In this document: positions 1 to 6,496 of the stretch, piece after piece
Layout of the letters: every line of letters starts with the position of its first letter
How positions within the stretch are numbered: the first letter of the stretch is position 1
DNA from: Actinomycetes bacterium
GTDB lineage: Bacteria; Actinomycetota; Actinomycetes; JAHEKZ01
Length of the DNA stretch: 8,514 nucleotides
Direction of reading: 5' to 3'
Assembly: GCA_027117675.1 (NCBI GenBank)
Contig: JAJAYM010000147.1
Location: 1 to 8,514 of the forward strand
Made by a program: the position numbers and the translations under genes
Notes under the pieces: model-generated
What the model was told of the DNA's origin: nothing
The model's database searches: none
Seen by the model: only the letters and a program-made list of their open reading frames with translations

Positions 1-196
1 AGTGGACGACGGCTCCAACGGCGCGAAGGGATGCAACGATGCGCGAGTCGCGCAGCTCGCTGCCCGTAACCGAAACCCCTCGAGCGCACATCATCCGGGT
101 AAGTGCTGACATCCCGGCGCCCGCGACCCCGATCAGATGGACCCGCCCCAGCTCGTTCAGCGGTGACGGCCCCGAAGGAGTGATCTCGGTGATCAT
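1..196 (-). CDS. murC: UDP-MurNAc:L-alanine ligase MurC, N-terminal 65 residues
   Basis: This is the 5' end of the first Mur ligase of the pathway, which adds L-Ala to UDP-MurNAc with ATP; the rest lies beyond position 1. It starts at the ATG at 196, which forms an ATGA overlap with the murG stop; GAGGG 13 nt upstream is a rather distant ribosome site. After a short polar leader, residues 19-36 read VHLIGVAGAGMSALTRMM, the glycine-rich UDP-binding loop, followed by RGVSVTGSELRDSRIVASLRAVGAVVH (39-65), the usual second strand and helix. The loop is GVAGAG rather than the common GIGGAG, a mild deviation. The ATP-binding domain cannot be seen, but position after murG plus this N-terminus make the assignment secure. 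Confidence 0.93.
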   Translation of the reverse strand, partial: MITEITPSGPSPLNELGRVHLIGVAGAGMSALTRMMCARGVSVTGSELRDSRIVASLRAVGAVVH

Positions 197-1314
197 GCTC
201 GACCGGCCGCCCTCAGCACCAGGTCAGTGAGCCGCTCGTCGGCGTCCCGGGCACCCAGCGATTCCGCCGCTTTGCTCATCACCGCGAGGCGTTCGGGGTC
301 GAGTACGAGCCCGCCGACAAGGTCCTCCACTACCGACGCCGTGAGGTCTTCGTCGCGAACCATCAGACCAGCCCCGACGTCTACGAGTGGTTGCGCGTTC
401 ACGGACTGCTCACCGTTGCTGTGCGGATAGGGAACGAAGACGGCTGGCAGCCCGACCGCCGCGAGCTCTGCACAGGTCATCGCCCCAGAACGAGACAAGA
501 CCACATCCGCCGCCGCGTAGGCGAGGTCCATCCGCTCGAGATAGGGAAGGACGACGTAGGGAGGATCGGCGTCGCGACGGTCAACAACGACGGTGTTGTT
601 CGGGCCAGCCGCGTGCAGTATCTGGATTCCGGCGTCGAGCAGCCCACGTGCCGCCCCTTGCATCGCAGCGTTGATCGTCCTGGCGCCCTGCGATCCACCG
701 AACACCAAGATCGTCGGCCGCTCGACGTCGAGGCCGAAGGTGAGTCGGGCCTTGGAGCGCACCGAGGGCCGATCCAGCGAGGAAATGCTCGACCGCAGTG
801 GAATCCCCACCAATACGGCATGGGGCAAAGAGTTGACCGTCGACGGCGTGCTGACCGCGACATAGCGGGTGAACCGCGCACCAATGCGGTTGGCCACGCC
901 TGGACGTGCGTTGGCTTCGTGGACGACGAAGGGCACCCCGGCCCGTCGGGCGGCGAGGTAAGCCGGGAGTGCCACAAAGCCACCGAACCCGACCACGACG
1001 TCCGGGCGATCGCGCTCGATCACCGCCGAGGCCGCGCGCACCGCTGACCACACTGCGGTCGGAACGCCGGCCCACCGTCGCGGGCCCCCCCTTGGCATCG
1101 TCACCTTGGGAATCAGCCGCACGTCGATGCCGTGGGCCGGCACCAGCCTGGTCTCAAGCCCTGACTCGGTTCCCAGGGCTGTGACCACGACGTCCGGGAG
1201 ACGACGGAGGAGAGCATCGGCCAGAGCCAGCGACGGTTCCACGTGCCCGGCAGTTCCCCCACCGGCGAGGAGTACCCGCAACGGCGGCAGGTCCGGAGTT
1301 GCTGTCGTGCTCAC
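193..1314 (-). CDS. murG: Lipid II synthase MurG (UDP-GlcNAc:lipid I GlcNAc transferase)
   Basis: Peripheral membrane GT-B glycosyltransferase that adds GlcNAc from UDP-GlcNAc to lipid I, making lipid II at the inner face of the membrane. The protein has 373 residues, normal for MurG. N-terminal domain: GGGTAGHVEPSLALA (18-32, the first glycine-rich loop), VVGFGGFVALPAYLAA (107-122) and HEANARPGVANRIG (132-145). C-terminal donor domain: GIPLR (170-174), FGGSQGARTIN (205-215), RSGAMTCAEL (275-284) and PHSNGEQSVNAQPL (297-310), which corresponds to the UDP-GlcNAc-binding segment. The start is a GTG at 1314 whose GTGA overlaps the ftsW stop. The ribosome site is weak (AGG inside the last ftsW codons), so translation probably depends on ribosomes finishing ftsW. 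The stop overlaps the murC ATG. Confidence 0.97.
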   Translation of the reverse strand: MSTTATPDLPPLRVLLAGGGTAGHVEPSLALADALLRRLPDVVVTALGTESGLETRLVPAHGIDVRLIPKVTMPRGGPRRWAGVPTAVWSAVRAASAVIERDRPDVVVGFGGFVALPAYLAARRAGVPFVVHEANARPGVANRIGARFTRYVAVSTPSTVNSLPHAVLVGIPLRSSISSLDRPSVRSKARLTFGLDVERPTILVFGGSQGARTINAAMQGAARGLLDAGIQILHAAGPNNTVVVDRRDADPPYVVLPYLERMDLAYAAADVVLSRSGAMTCAELAAVGLPAVFVPYPHSNGEQSVNAQPLVDVGAGLMVRDEDLTASVVEDLVGGLVLDPERLAVMSKAAESLGARDADERLTDLVLRAAGRA

Positions 1315-2558
1315 CTAGTTCGAGCCCCGCGTGGCCTCAACGTCCGTGGACGCCACCTGGCCGCCCCGCGCTCGGCCAAAGCTTCTCGGGCGCCGGGCAG
1401 GTTGCGGGCAAACGCGAGCAGCATTCCGAGGGCGAACATGGTGGCAAGCAGCGCCGAACCACCGTAGGAGACCAACGGCAATGGCACACCGGTGATCGGT
1501 AGGACGCTGAGCACCCCGCCGATGTTGATGACCATTTGGACTCCGATCCAGACCACGATCCCACCCGCAGCGAAGCGCACGAACAGATCGTCGGTCGCCA
1601 GCGCAATCCTCAGCGCACCCAGGATCATCGCCCCGAAGAGCAGCAGGACCGTCAACGTCCCGACCAGCCCGAGCTCTTCGCCGATGATGGCAAATATAAA
1701 GTCGGTGTGCGCCTCAGGAAGGCTCCCCCACTTCTCCCGACTGGCGCCTAGACCAAGGCCCCACCAACCACCTGAAGCGAGTGCAAACATGCTGTGCGCC
1801 GCCTGCCACCCCGCGCCTTCATAGTCCGCAAAGGGATCGAGGAACGACTGCAGCCTCGAGAGGCGAGCGCTGCGCTGGAACGTCATGAACAGGATCAGAG
1901 CGATGGCGGGGGCGCCCAGCCAGACGAAGATCCGCAGCGGGGCCCCGGCGATGAAGAGCATCCCAGCGACGATGGCCATCAGGATCAGCGACGTGCCGAG
2001 GTCTCCCCCTAGCAGCACCAGGCCGATGACGACCGCCGCGACAGGCAGGAGCGGAATGAGCAGGTGCTTGTTTTGGTGCAGCAGTTTACGTTTGCGCGTC
2101 AGCAGATCGGCGCTCCACAGCACCAGCGCGTACTTCGCGGCCTCCGCCGGCTGGATCCGAAATGAGCCACCGATGTCGATCCAGTTCTGGTTGCCGTTGA
2201 CGCTGACCCCGATACCAGGAACCAGAACCAGAACCAGCAGGACCACTGAGAGCACGAGAACGGGAAGGGCCAGCATCCGGAACCAGGCGGTGGGGAGCCG
2301 GCTCGCCACAACGAGGGCTGGTACGCCGATCACCACCCACATCGCCTGGCGCTGCGCGATCGCCCACGAACTGCCGCTAGCGGCGTACGACTCGACGCTT
2401 GACGCCGACAAAACCATGACCAGGCCAAGTGCCGTCAGCATGACTGTGCTGCCGAGCACCAGGTAGTACGGAGCGAGTGGCTTGCTCAGGGCAACTCGAA
2501 GCGACGCACCCATCCCCGACCGGATGGCCGGGGATGCTGGGGGGGAAGTGAGGGTCAT
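1311..2558 (-). CDS. ftsW: Septal peptidoglycan glycosyltransferase FtsW (SEDS family)
   Basis: Polytopic membrane glycosyltransferase of the SEDS family that polymerises lipid II at the septum as partner of FtsI. With the start at 2558 it has 415 residues: a cytoplasmic N-terminal tail of about 28 residues, many transmembrane helices beginning near residue 31, and an Arg-rich C-terminal tail. Motifs include NWIDIGGSFRIQPAE (125-139), GGDLGTS (184-190), the large external loop with LPEAHTDFIFAIIGEELGLVG (280-300; Asp286 matches the essential Asp297 of E. coli FtsW) and ITGVPLPLVSYGGSALL (355-371). QPAE replaces the more usual QPSE. Location between murD and murG argues for FtsW rather than RodA. 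The frame is open to 2648, inside murD; 2558 was chosen because it follows the murD stop by 10 nt and has GGA 6 nt upstream. An internal ATG at 2513 is the alternative. Confidence 0.95.
   Translation of the reverse strand: MTLTSPPASPAIRSGMGASLRVALSKPLAPYYLVLGSTVMLTALGLVMVLSASSVESYAASGSSWAIAQRQAMWVVIGVPALVVASRLPTAWFRMLALPVLVLSVVLLVLVLVPGIGVSVNGNQNWIDIGGSFRIQPAEAAKYALVLWSADLLTRKRKLLHQNKHLLIPLLPVAAVVIGLVLLGGDLGTSLILMAIVAGMLFIAGAPLRIFVWLGAPAIALILFMTFQRSARLSRLQSFLDPFADYEGAGWQAAHSMFALASGGWWGLGLGASREKWGSLPEAHTDFIFAIIGEELGLVGTLTVLLLFGAMILGALRIALATDDLFVRFAAGGIVVWIGVQMVINIGGVLSVLPITGVPLPLVSYGGSALLATMFALGMLLAFARNLPGAREALAERGAARWRPRTLRPRGARTR
2511..2536 (-). other. Predicted RNA hairpin early in ftsW, masking an internal ATG
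   Basis: On the transcript, CATCCCCG pairs perfectly with CGGGGATG, extended by a GG/CC-type inner stem around a short loop. The last three bases of the 3' arm are the in-frame ATG at 2513, the alternative ftsW start. No U-run follows, so a terminator is unlikely. Confidence 0.4.
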
Positions 2559-2560
2559 GC

Positions 2561-2583
2561 CGGTTCCGTCAGCGGCGGAGCCG
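2561..2583 (-). other. Predicted RNA hairpin across the murD stop and ftsW ribosome site
   Basis: On the transcript, CGGCTCCG and CGGAACCG form an 8-base-pair stem with one mismatch around a 7-nt loop. The loop carries the murD TGA. The 3' arm contains the GGA that would serve as the ftsW ribosome site and ends 2 nt before the ATG. No U-run follows, so it does not look like a terminator. A role in coupling ftsW translation to murD is inference. Confidence 0.4.
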
Positions 2584-4023
2584 AGCCACGGCCGACCGGA
2601 ACGCTCGCCCCCTGGCCTGGTAGTCCGCGAACTGGTCCATGGATGCACACGCCGGGGCCAGCAGCACGGTGTCGTGCGGCTGGGCAGACGCAGCCGCAGC
2701 CCGAACGGCGTGATTCATGGGATCAGTCTCCCCGTCGGGCACCTCGATCACCGGGACATCGGGGGCGTGTCGCGCGAGCGCCTCGGCAATGAGCCCGCGA
2801 TCGGTACCCAGGAGCACGACAGCGCGCAGGTTCGGCCCATGCCTGCCGATCAGCTCGCCGAACGCGCCACCCTTGGCCAGCCCGCCGGCAATCCACACCA
2901 CCTGCCCGACCGTCGCCGTAAGGGCGACGTCAGCGGCCAGCACATTGGTCGCCTTGGAGTTGTCCAGGAACGACACCCCGCCGACAGTTGCGACGACCTC
3001 GCCACTGTGCGCGTCGATCTCAAACCCCATGACACCTGCTCGCACGTCAGCGATCGCCACTCCGTATGAGCGCGCTAACGCGGCAGCGGCCAGGGTGTTC
3101 TGCACGTTGTGGGCACCGGTCAGCGGCAAGGCTGCGCCGTCGACGATCTCGATAGCGTGCGTGGCCCGGTCGGCGCCGAAGGCTCGGTCGACCAGTACTC
3201 CATCGACCACTCCCAGCATCGCCCGACCAGGTGCGCCAAGGGTGAACCCGATGGCGCGGCAGCCTTCGACGACATCGGCGGCTTCGGCGATTACCTCAGT
3301 ACGCGTGTCGTCGTGGTTGTAGACGATGGCTCGTTGCGTTCTTTCGAAGATGCTGGCCTTTACGGCAGCGTAGGCATCGAACGAGCCGTGCCAGTCGAGG
3401 TGATCGTCGGCAATGTTCAGCAGCGCCGACGAGTGCGCCGAGATCGACCGAGTGAAGTGAAGTTGGAAACTGGACAACTCAACAGCGAGGACGTCCGGCT
3501 CCGGTTCGGCGAAGATCGCCTCAACGAGCGGAACACCGATGTTGCCTGCCGCCAGACTGCGCAGACCCGACGCCCGAAGCATCGCGTCAAGTAGCTGGGT
3601 CGTCGTGGTCTTGCCGTTCGTTCCGGTGATCGTGAGCCAGGGGACGGCAGGGTTTCTCAGGTTCCAGGCAAGCTGCTCACCGCTCCAAACCGTTGCGGCG
3701 CCTGCACTGGTGATCCAGGGGTGCCGCGGTGCGAAGCCAGGTGAAGGGATGAGGAGGTCGCACTCGGTGCTGACGCCATCGTCGACGCCGACTACGACCC
3801 GGGCCCCGAGCGTGCTCAGAATCTGGGCCCGCTCGGCCAACAGGTCAGAGGCCGACAGCTGCGCCGACTCGACGATCTCGACCCGTGCTCCCACCCGAAG
3901 CAGTGCATCGGCGGCCGCAAAGCCGCTCGTACCGAGCCCGAGGACACGTGCCCGGACGCCAGACCAGTCTGAAGAACGGTTGGCCGCGATCAACCACTGC
4001 GCGGCAGCAGACGACGCGGTCAC
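2569..4023 (-). CDS. murD: UDP-MurNAc-L-Ala:D-glutamate ligase MurD
   Basis: Cytoplasmic ATP-dependent ligase adding D-Glu to UDP-MurNAc-L-Ala. The open frame runs back to an ATG at 4131, but that would overlap mraY by over 100 bases. The GTG at 4023 gives a GTGA overlap with the mraY stop and a 484-residue protein with a sensible N-terminus. Motifs: VLGLGTSGFAAADAL (27-41, nucleotide-binding-like N domain), SPGF (94-97), P-loop TGTNGKTTTTQLL (133-145, Lys138), NIG (161-163), VELSSFQL (181-188), DDHLDWHGSFDAY (206-218), the probable carbamylated Lys222, GAHNVQNTLAA (303-313), DNSKATN (354-360), GGLAKG (380-385) and LAPACASMDQFADYQARGRAF (455-475). One oddity: where the family normally has HR before the C-terminal domain (His301-Arg302 in E. 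coli), this protein reads HSGE at 339-342, with Ser in the Arg position. The rest looks fully intact. The stop is 10 nt before ftsW. Confidence 0.97.
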   Translation of the reverse strand: MTASSAAAQWLIAANRSSDWSGVRARVLGLGTSGFAAADALLRVGARVEIVESAQLSASDLLAERAQILSTLGARVVVGVDDGVSTECDLLIPSPGFAPRHPWITSAGAATVWSGEQLAWNLRNPAVPWLTITGTNGKTTTTQLLDAMLRASGLRSLAAGNIGVPLVEAIFAEPEPDVLAVELSSFQLHFTRSISAHSSALLNIADDHLDWHGSFDAYAAVKASIFERTQRAIVYNHDDTRTEVIAEAADVVEGCRAIGFTLGAPGRAMLGVVDGVLVDRAFGADRATHAIEIVDGAALPLTGAHNVQNTLAAAALARSYGVAIADVRAGVMGFEIDAHSGEVVATVGGVSFLDNSKATNVLAADVALTATVGQVVWIAGGLAKGGAFGELIGRHGPNLRAVVLLGTDRGLIAEALARHAPDVPVIEVPDGETDPMNHAVRAAAASAQPHDTVLLAPACASMDQFADYQARGRAFRSAVARLRR

Positions 4024-5102
4024 CCGATACCGCCCCCACCAAGCCACTCGGCGTAGAAGAGCACGAAGCCTGTTCCGGTGAAAAGACCCGAGATGATCCA
4101 GAACCTGGTGACGATTTGACCCTCGGGCCACCCTTTGAGCTCGAAGTGATGCTGGAGGGGAGACATCAGAAATACCCGGCGTCCTGTTGTCTTGAACGAG
4201 GCGATCTGGATGATGACAGACGCAGTGATAATGACAAACAAGCCAGCCAGCACCGGCAGGAGCAGTTCGGTGCTCGTGCAGATGGCGATACCGGCCATCG
4301 CGCCGCCGAGGGCCAAGGATCCGGTGTCACCCATGAACATCCGCGCCGGGGAGGTGTTCCACCAGAGAAAGCCGAAACACGAACCCAATACCCCCGCCGC
4401 GACAACGGCCAAGTCGAGTGGGTTGCGCACTTCGTAGCAGTTGGGCAGCACGAAGTCGGCGCACCGCTGGTTGTACTGCCACAACCCCACCGTGACGTAG
4501 GCACCGAACACCATCGACGCGGCGCCGGCAGCAAGCCCGTCGAGACCGTCGGCGATGTTCACCGCGTTGGACGTCGCGGCCACCATGAACCAGACCCAGA
4601 GAATGTAAACGCCTAACGGCAAGAAGATCGCGGTGTCGCGCACGAAGGAGATGTACTGGGTGGCAGGAGTCAGTCCGTCGACATTCGGGAACTGCAGAAC
4701 AAGGAGCGCGAAGACGAGCGCAACAACTGCCTGGCCGATGAGTTTGGTCTTGACCCGCAGTCCCGTCGATCGCCTTCGAAAGATCTTGATGTAGTCGTCA
4801 GCGAAACCGACTGATGCCAGCCCGACCATCAGAAAGAGGACAAGCAGCGCTGAGGCGCTGGGGCCGCTGCCAGCGACAAGGTGTGCCACCGCATAGCTGA
4901 GCACAGTGCCAGCCACGATGACGACACCGCCCATTGACGGAGTGCCCTTCTTACCCGCGTGATCGGGAACGGCGTAGCCGAGTTCTTCGGCGTCCCGGAT
5001 CGACTGTGCGTAGCCGCGCGCTCTGAGCCAGTTCGCCCATAGCGGTGTGAACACGAAGCCGATGAGAAGCCCGACGACCACCGCGACCAGCACCAGCCTC
5101 AT
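4020..5102 (-). CDS. mraY: Phospho-N-acetylmuramoyl-pentapeptide transferase MraY
   Basis: Integral membrane enzyme that transfers phospho-MurNAc-pentapeptide from UDP to undecaprenyl phosphate, giving lipid I. The protein has 360 residues, typical of the family, and is made of many hydrophobic segments starting at residue 2. Diagnostic cytoplasmic motifs are HAGKKGTPSMGG (48-59), FADDYIKI (100-107, with the DDxxK acidic pair at 102-103), TSNAVNIADGLDGL (177-190), FMGDTGSLALGG (256-267, Asp259) and SPLQHHFELKGWPE (314-327). A loop at about 209-226 contains Cys214 and Cys222 and is probably external; a disulfide there is only a guess. The ATG at 5102 overlaps the murF stop as ATGA and has a good ribosome site. 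The stop overlaps the GTG start of murD. Confidence 0.98.
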   Translation of the reverse strand: MRLVLVAVVVGLLIGFVFTPLWANWLRARGYAQSIRDAEELGYAVPDHAGKKGTPSMGGVVIVAGTVLSYAVAHLVAGSGPSASALLVLFLMVGLASVGFADDYIKIFRRRSTGLRVKTKLIGQAVVALVFALLVLQFPNVDGLTPATQYISFVRDTAIFLPLGVYILWVWFMVAATSNAVNIADGLDGLAAGAASMVFGAYVTVGLWQYNQRCADFVLPNCYEVRNPLDLAVVAAGVLGSCFGFLWWNTSPARMFMGDTGSLALGGAMAGIAICTSTELLLPVLAGLFVIITASVIIQIASFKTTGRRVFLMSPLQHHFELKGWPEGQIVTRFWIISGLFTGTGFVLFYAEWLGGGGIG

Positions 5103-6496
5103 GTGACATCTCCGCTCAACAGCTCAGCGGCCACAACCTCTAGGCCGGCAGCCCTGGACGCCTTCACGAGGACCACGTCGTCCGGACGCAATTCGTCGCG
5201 CAGGATCGCCATCGCACCTGCGACATCCGCAACGAACATGGACTCCCGTCCCCACGATCCCTCGAGCCCAGCAGCCAAGTGCATCGGCCGGGCGCCTTCT
5301 CCGACGACCACTAACCGTTGCACATCCAGGCGCACAACCAGACGACCGATCGCGTCGTGTTCGGCAACAGAACTCTCACCGAGCTCGCGCATCTCACCGA
5401 GAACAGCCCAGCTCCGCCGGTCCCCCGCTATCTGCTTGAGCGACTTCAGCGCGGCCTTCACCGCCTCCGGGCTGGCGTTGTAAGCGTCATTGATGACGAT
5501 GAGGCCATCCGAACGCTCGGTCACCTCCATTCGCCACTTGCTCCTCGGCGTAGCGGCTGACAGGGCTGCCGCGATGGCACGGGTGCCGATCCCCACCGAC
5601 CAGGCCACAGCCGCAGCTGCGAGGGCGTTGGGCACCGCGTGACCGCCGACGAGCTGCAGCGACACCGGTGCTGAACCGTCCGGGGTCCGAAGGATGAACC
5701 GCGCTCTATCCAGGTGGTCGGACGTCACGTCCTCCGCCTGGATCTGTGCCTCCCCCAGGCCGAACCAAGTAATCGCTGCCGCGGTCTCAGCTGCCATCGA
5801 CCGCACCAACGGGTCATCGGCGTTCAACACCGCCGTCCCCGAAGCGGGCAGGGCGCGCACCAGTTCAGCCTTCGCGTCGGCGATGGCAGAGCGGCTGCCG
5901 AACTCGCTGACATGGGCGGTACCCACGGCCAGCTCAACGCCGACGTCAGGGGGTGCGACTGAGCAGAGGTAATCGATGTGTCCCAGCCCCCGAGCCCCCA
6001 TCTCCAGAACGAGGTAGCGCGTGGTGTCGTCAGCGGACAAGACTGTCAACGGCAAGCCGAGCTCGTTGTTGAACGAGCCAGGAGGCGAGATCGTCGGGCC
6101 GTCGGTTTCGAGCACCGCAGCAATGAGATCTTTCGCCGTTGTCTTGCCTACTGATCCGGTGACCGCGATCACGGTGGTCTCGGTGAGCCGGTCGGCGTGA
6201 AACCGTGCCAACTGCCCGTGGGCCAGCAGTACATCGGGGACCACGATCGTTGGCGCGTCGGTGGGCCGACTACCGAGGACGGCTACCGCGCCGGCGCGTA
6301 CGGCGGCGGCCGCGAAGTCATGGCCGTCTACCCGGGTGCCAGCGAGGGCAACAAACAGGCTTCCGGGTGTGACGTCCCGGGTGTCGGAGCAGACGTGTGT
6401 GACGGCTGAAGCCGGGTCTGCGACATTGACCTCTGCGACATTGACCAACCGCCCGTCGACGGCGGCCGCAATGACGGCGAGGCTCGTTCGGATCAT
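5099..6496 (-). CDS. murF: UDP-MurNAc-tripeptide:D-Ala-D-Ala ligase MurF
   Basis: Last cytoplasmic amino acid ligase of the pathway; it joins D-Ala-D-Ala to the UDP-MurNAc-tripeptide with ATP. With the start at 6496 the protein has 465 residues, normal for the family. Motifs in order: SDTRDVTPGSLFVAL (37-51), P-loop TGSVGKTTAKD (113-123, Lys118), FNNELGLPLT (142-151), LEMGARGLGHI (164-174), TAHVSEFGS (193-201), NADDP (225-229), WRME (321-324), NDAYNASPEAVKAAL (336-350), GEMRELGE (367-374) and VKASRAAGLE (444-453). The open frame extends to an ATG at 6535, but the 6496 ATG was chosen because it forms an ATGA overlap with the murE stop, has an AGGTGG ribosome site 6 nt upstream and puts the conserved N-terminus at the right distance. 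It is a paralogue of the neighbouring murE and is translationally coupled to murE and mraY. Confidence 0.96.
   Translation of the reverse strand: MIRTSLAVIAAAVDGRLVNVAEVNVADPASAVTHVCSDTRDVTPGSLFVALAGTRVDGHDFAAAAVRAGAVAVLGSRPTDAPTIVVPDVLLAHGQLARFHADRLTETTVIAVTGSVGKTTAKDLIAAVLETDGPTISPPGSFNNELGLPLTVLSADDTTRYLVLEMGARGLGHIDYLCSVAPPDVGVELAVGTAHVSEFGSRSAIADAKAELVRALPASGTAVLNADDPLVRSMAAETAAAITWFGLGEAQIQAEDVTSDHLDRARFILRTPDGSAPVSLQLVGGHAVPNALAAAAVAWSVGIGTRAIAAALSAATPRSKWRMEVTERSDGLIVINDAYNASPEAVKAALKSLKQIAGDRRSWAVLGEMRELGESSVAEHDAIGRLVVRLDVQRLVVVGEGARPMHLAAGLEGSWGRESMFVADVAGAMAILRDELRPDDVVLVKASRAAGLEVVAAELLSGDVT
5110..5113 (-). promoter_or_regulatory. Ribosome binding site of mraY
   Basis: GGAG on the minus strand is 7 nt upstream of the mraY ATG, within the 3' end of murF. 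It is among the better Shine-Dalgarno matches in the window and confirms the overlapping start. Confidence 0.7.

Noticed and set aside
391..1047. 218-codon open frame on the plus strand
   Set aside because: It lies wholly opposite murG, is rich in Arg, Gly and Pro as expected of a GC-rich antisense frame, and matches no family I recognise.
1085..1091. Seven-base G run on the coding strand in murG, considered as a slippage or phase-variation site
   Set aside because: The MurG frame is intact through it (residues MPRGGPRR), and runs of this length are common in GC-rich genomes; murG is essential.
2511..2583. Stem-loops around the ftsW start as a transcription terminator
   Set aside because: Neither stem is followed by a U-run, and ending transcription here would cut off ftsW, murG and murC.
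2559..2648. Upstream extension of ftsW to 2648
   Set aside because: It would overlap the conserved C-terminus of murD by 80 bases; the ATG at 2558 is correctly spaced after the murD stop.
2482..3322. Overlapping plus-strand open frames of about 200 codons
   Set aside because: They are shadows of murD and the start of ftsW, with no recognisable motif.
4024..4131. Upstream extension of murD to the ATG at 4131
   Set aside because: It would overlap mraY by over 100 bases and adds a tail not typical of MurD; the GTG at 4023 gives the GTGA overlap seen at other junctions.
3885..4616. 243-codon open frame on the plus strand
   Set aside because: It runs antisense across the murD-mraY junction, has low-complexity polar composition and no recognisable domain; both genes underneath are certain.
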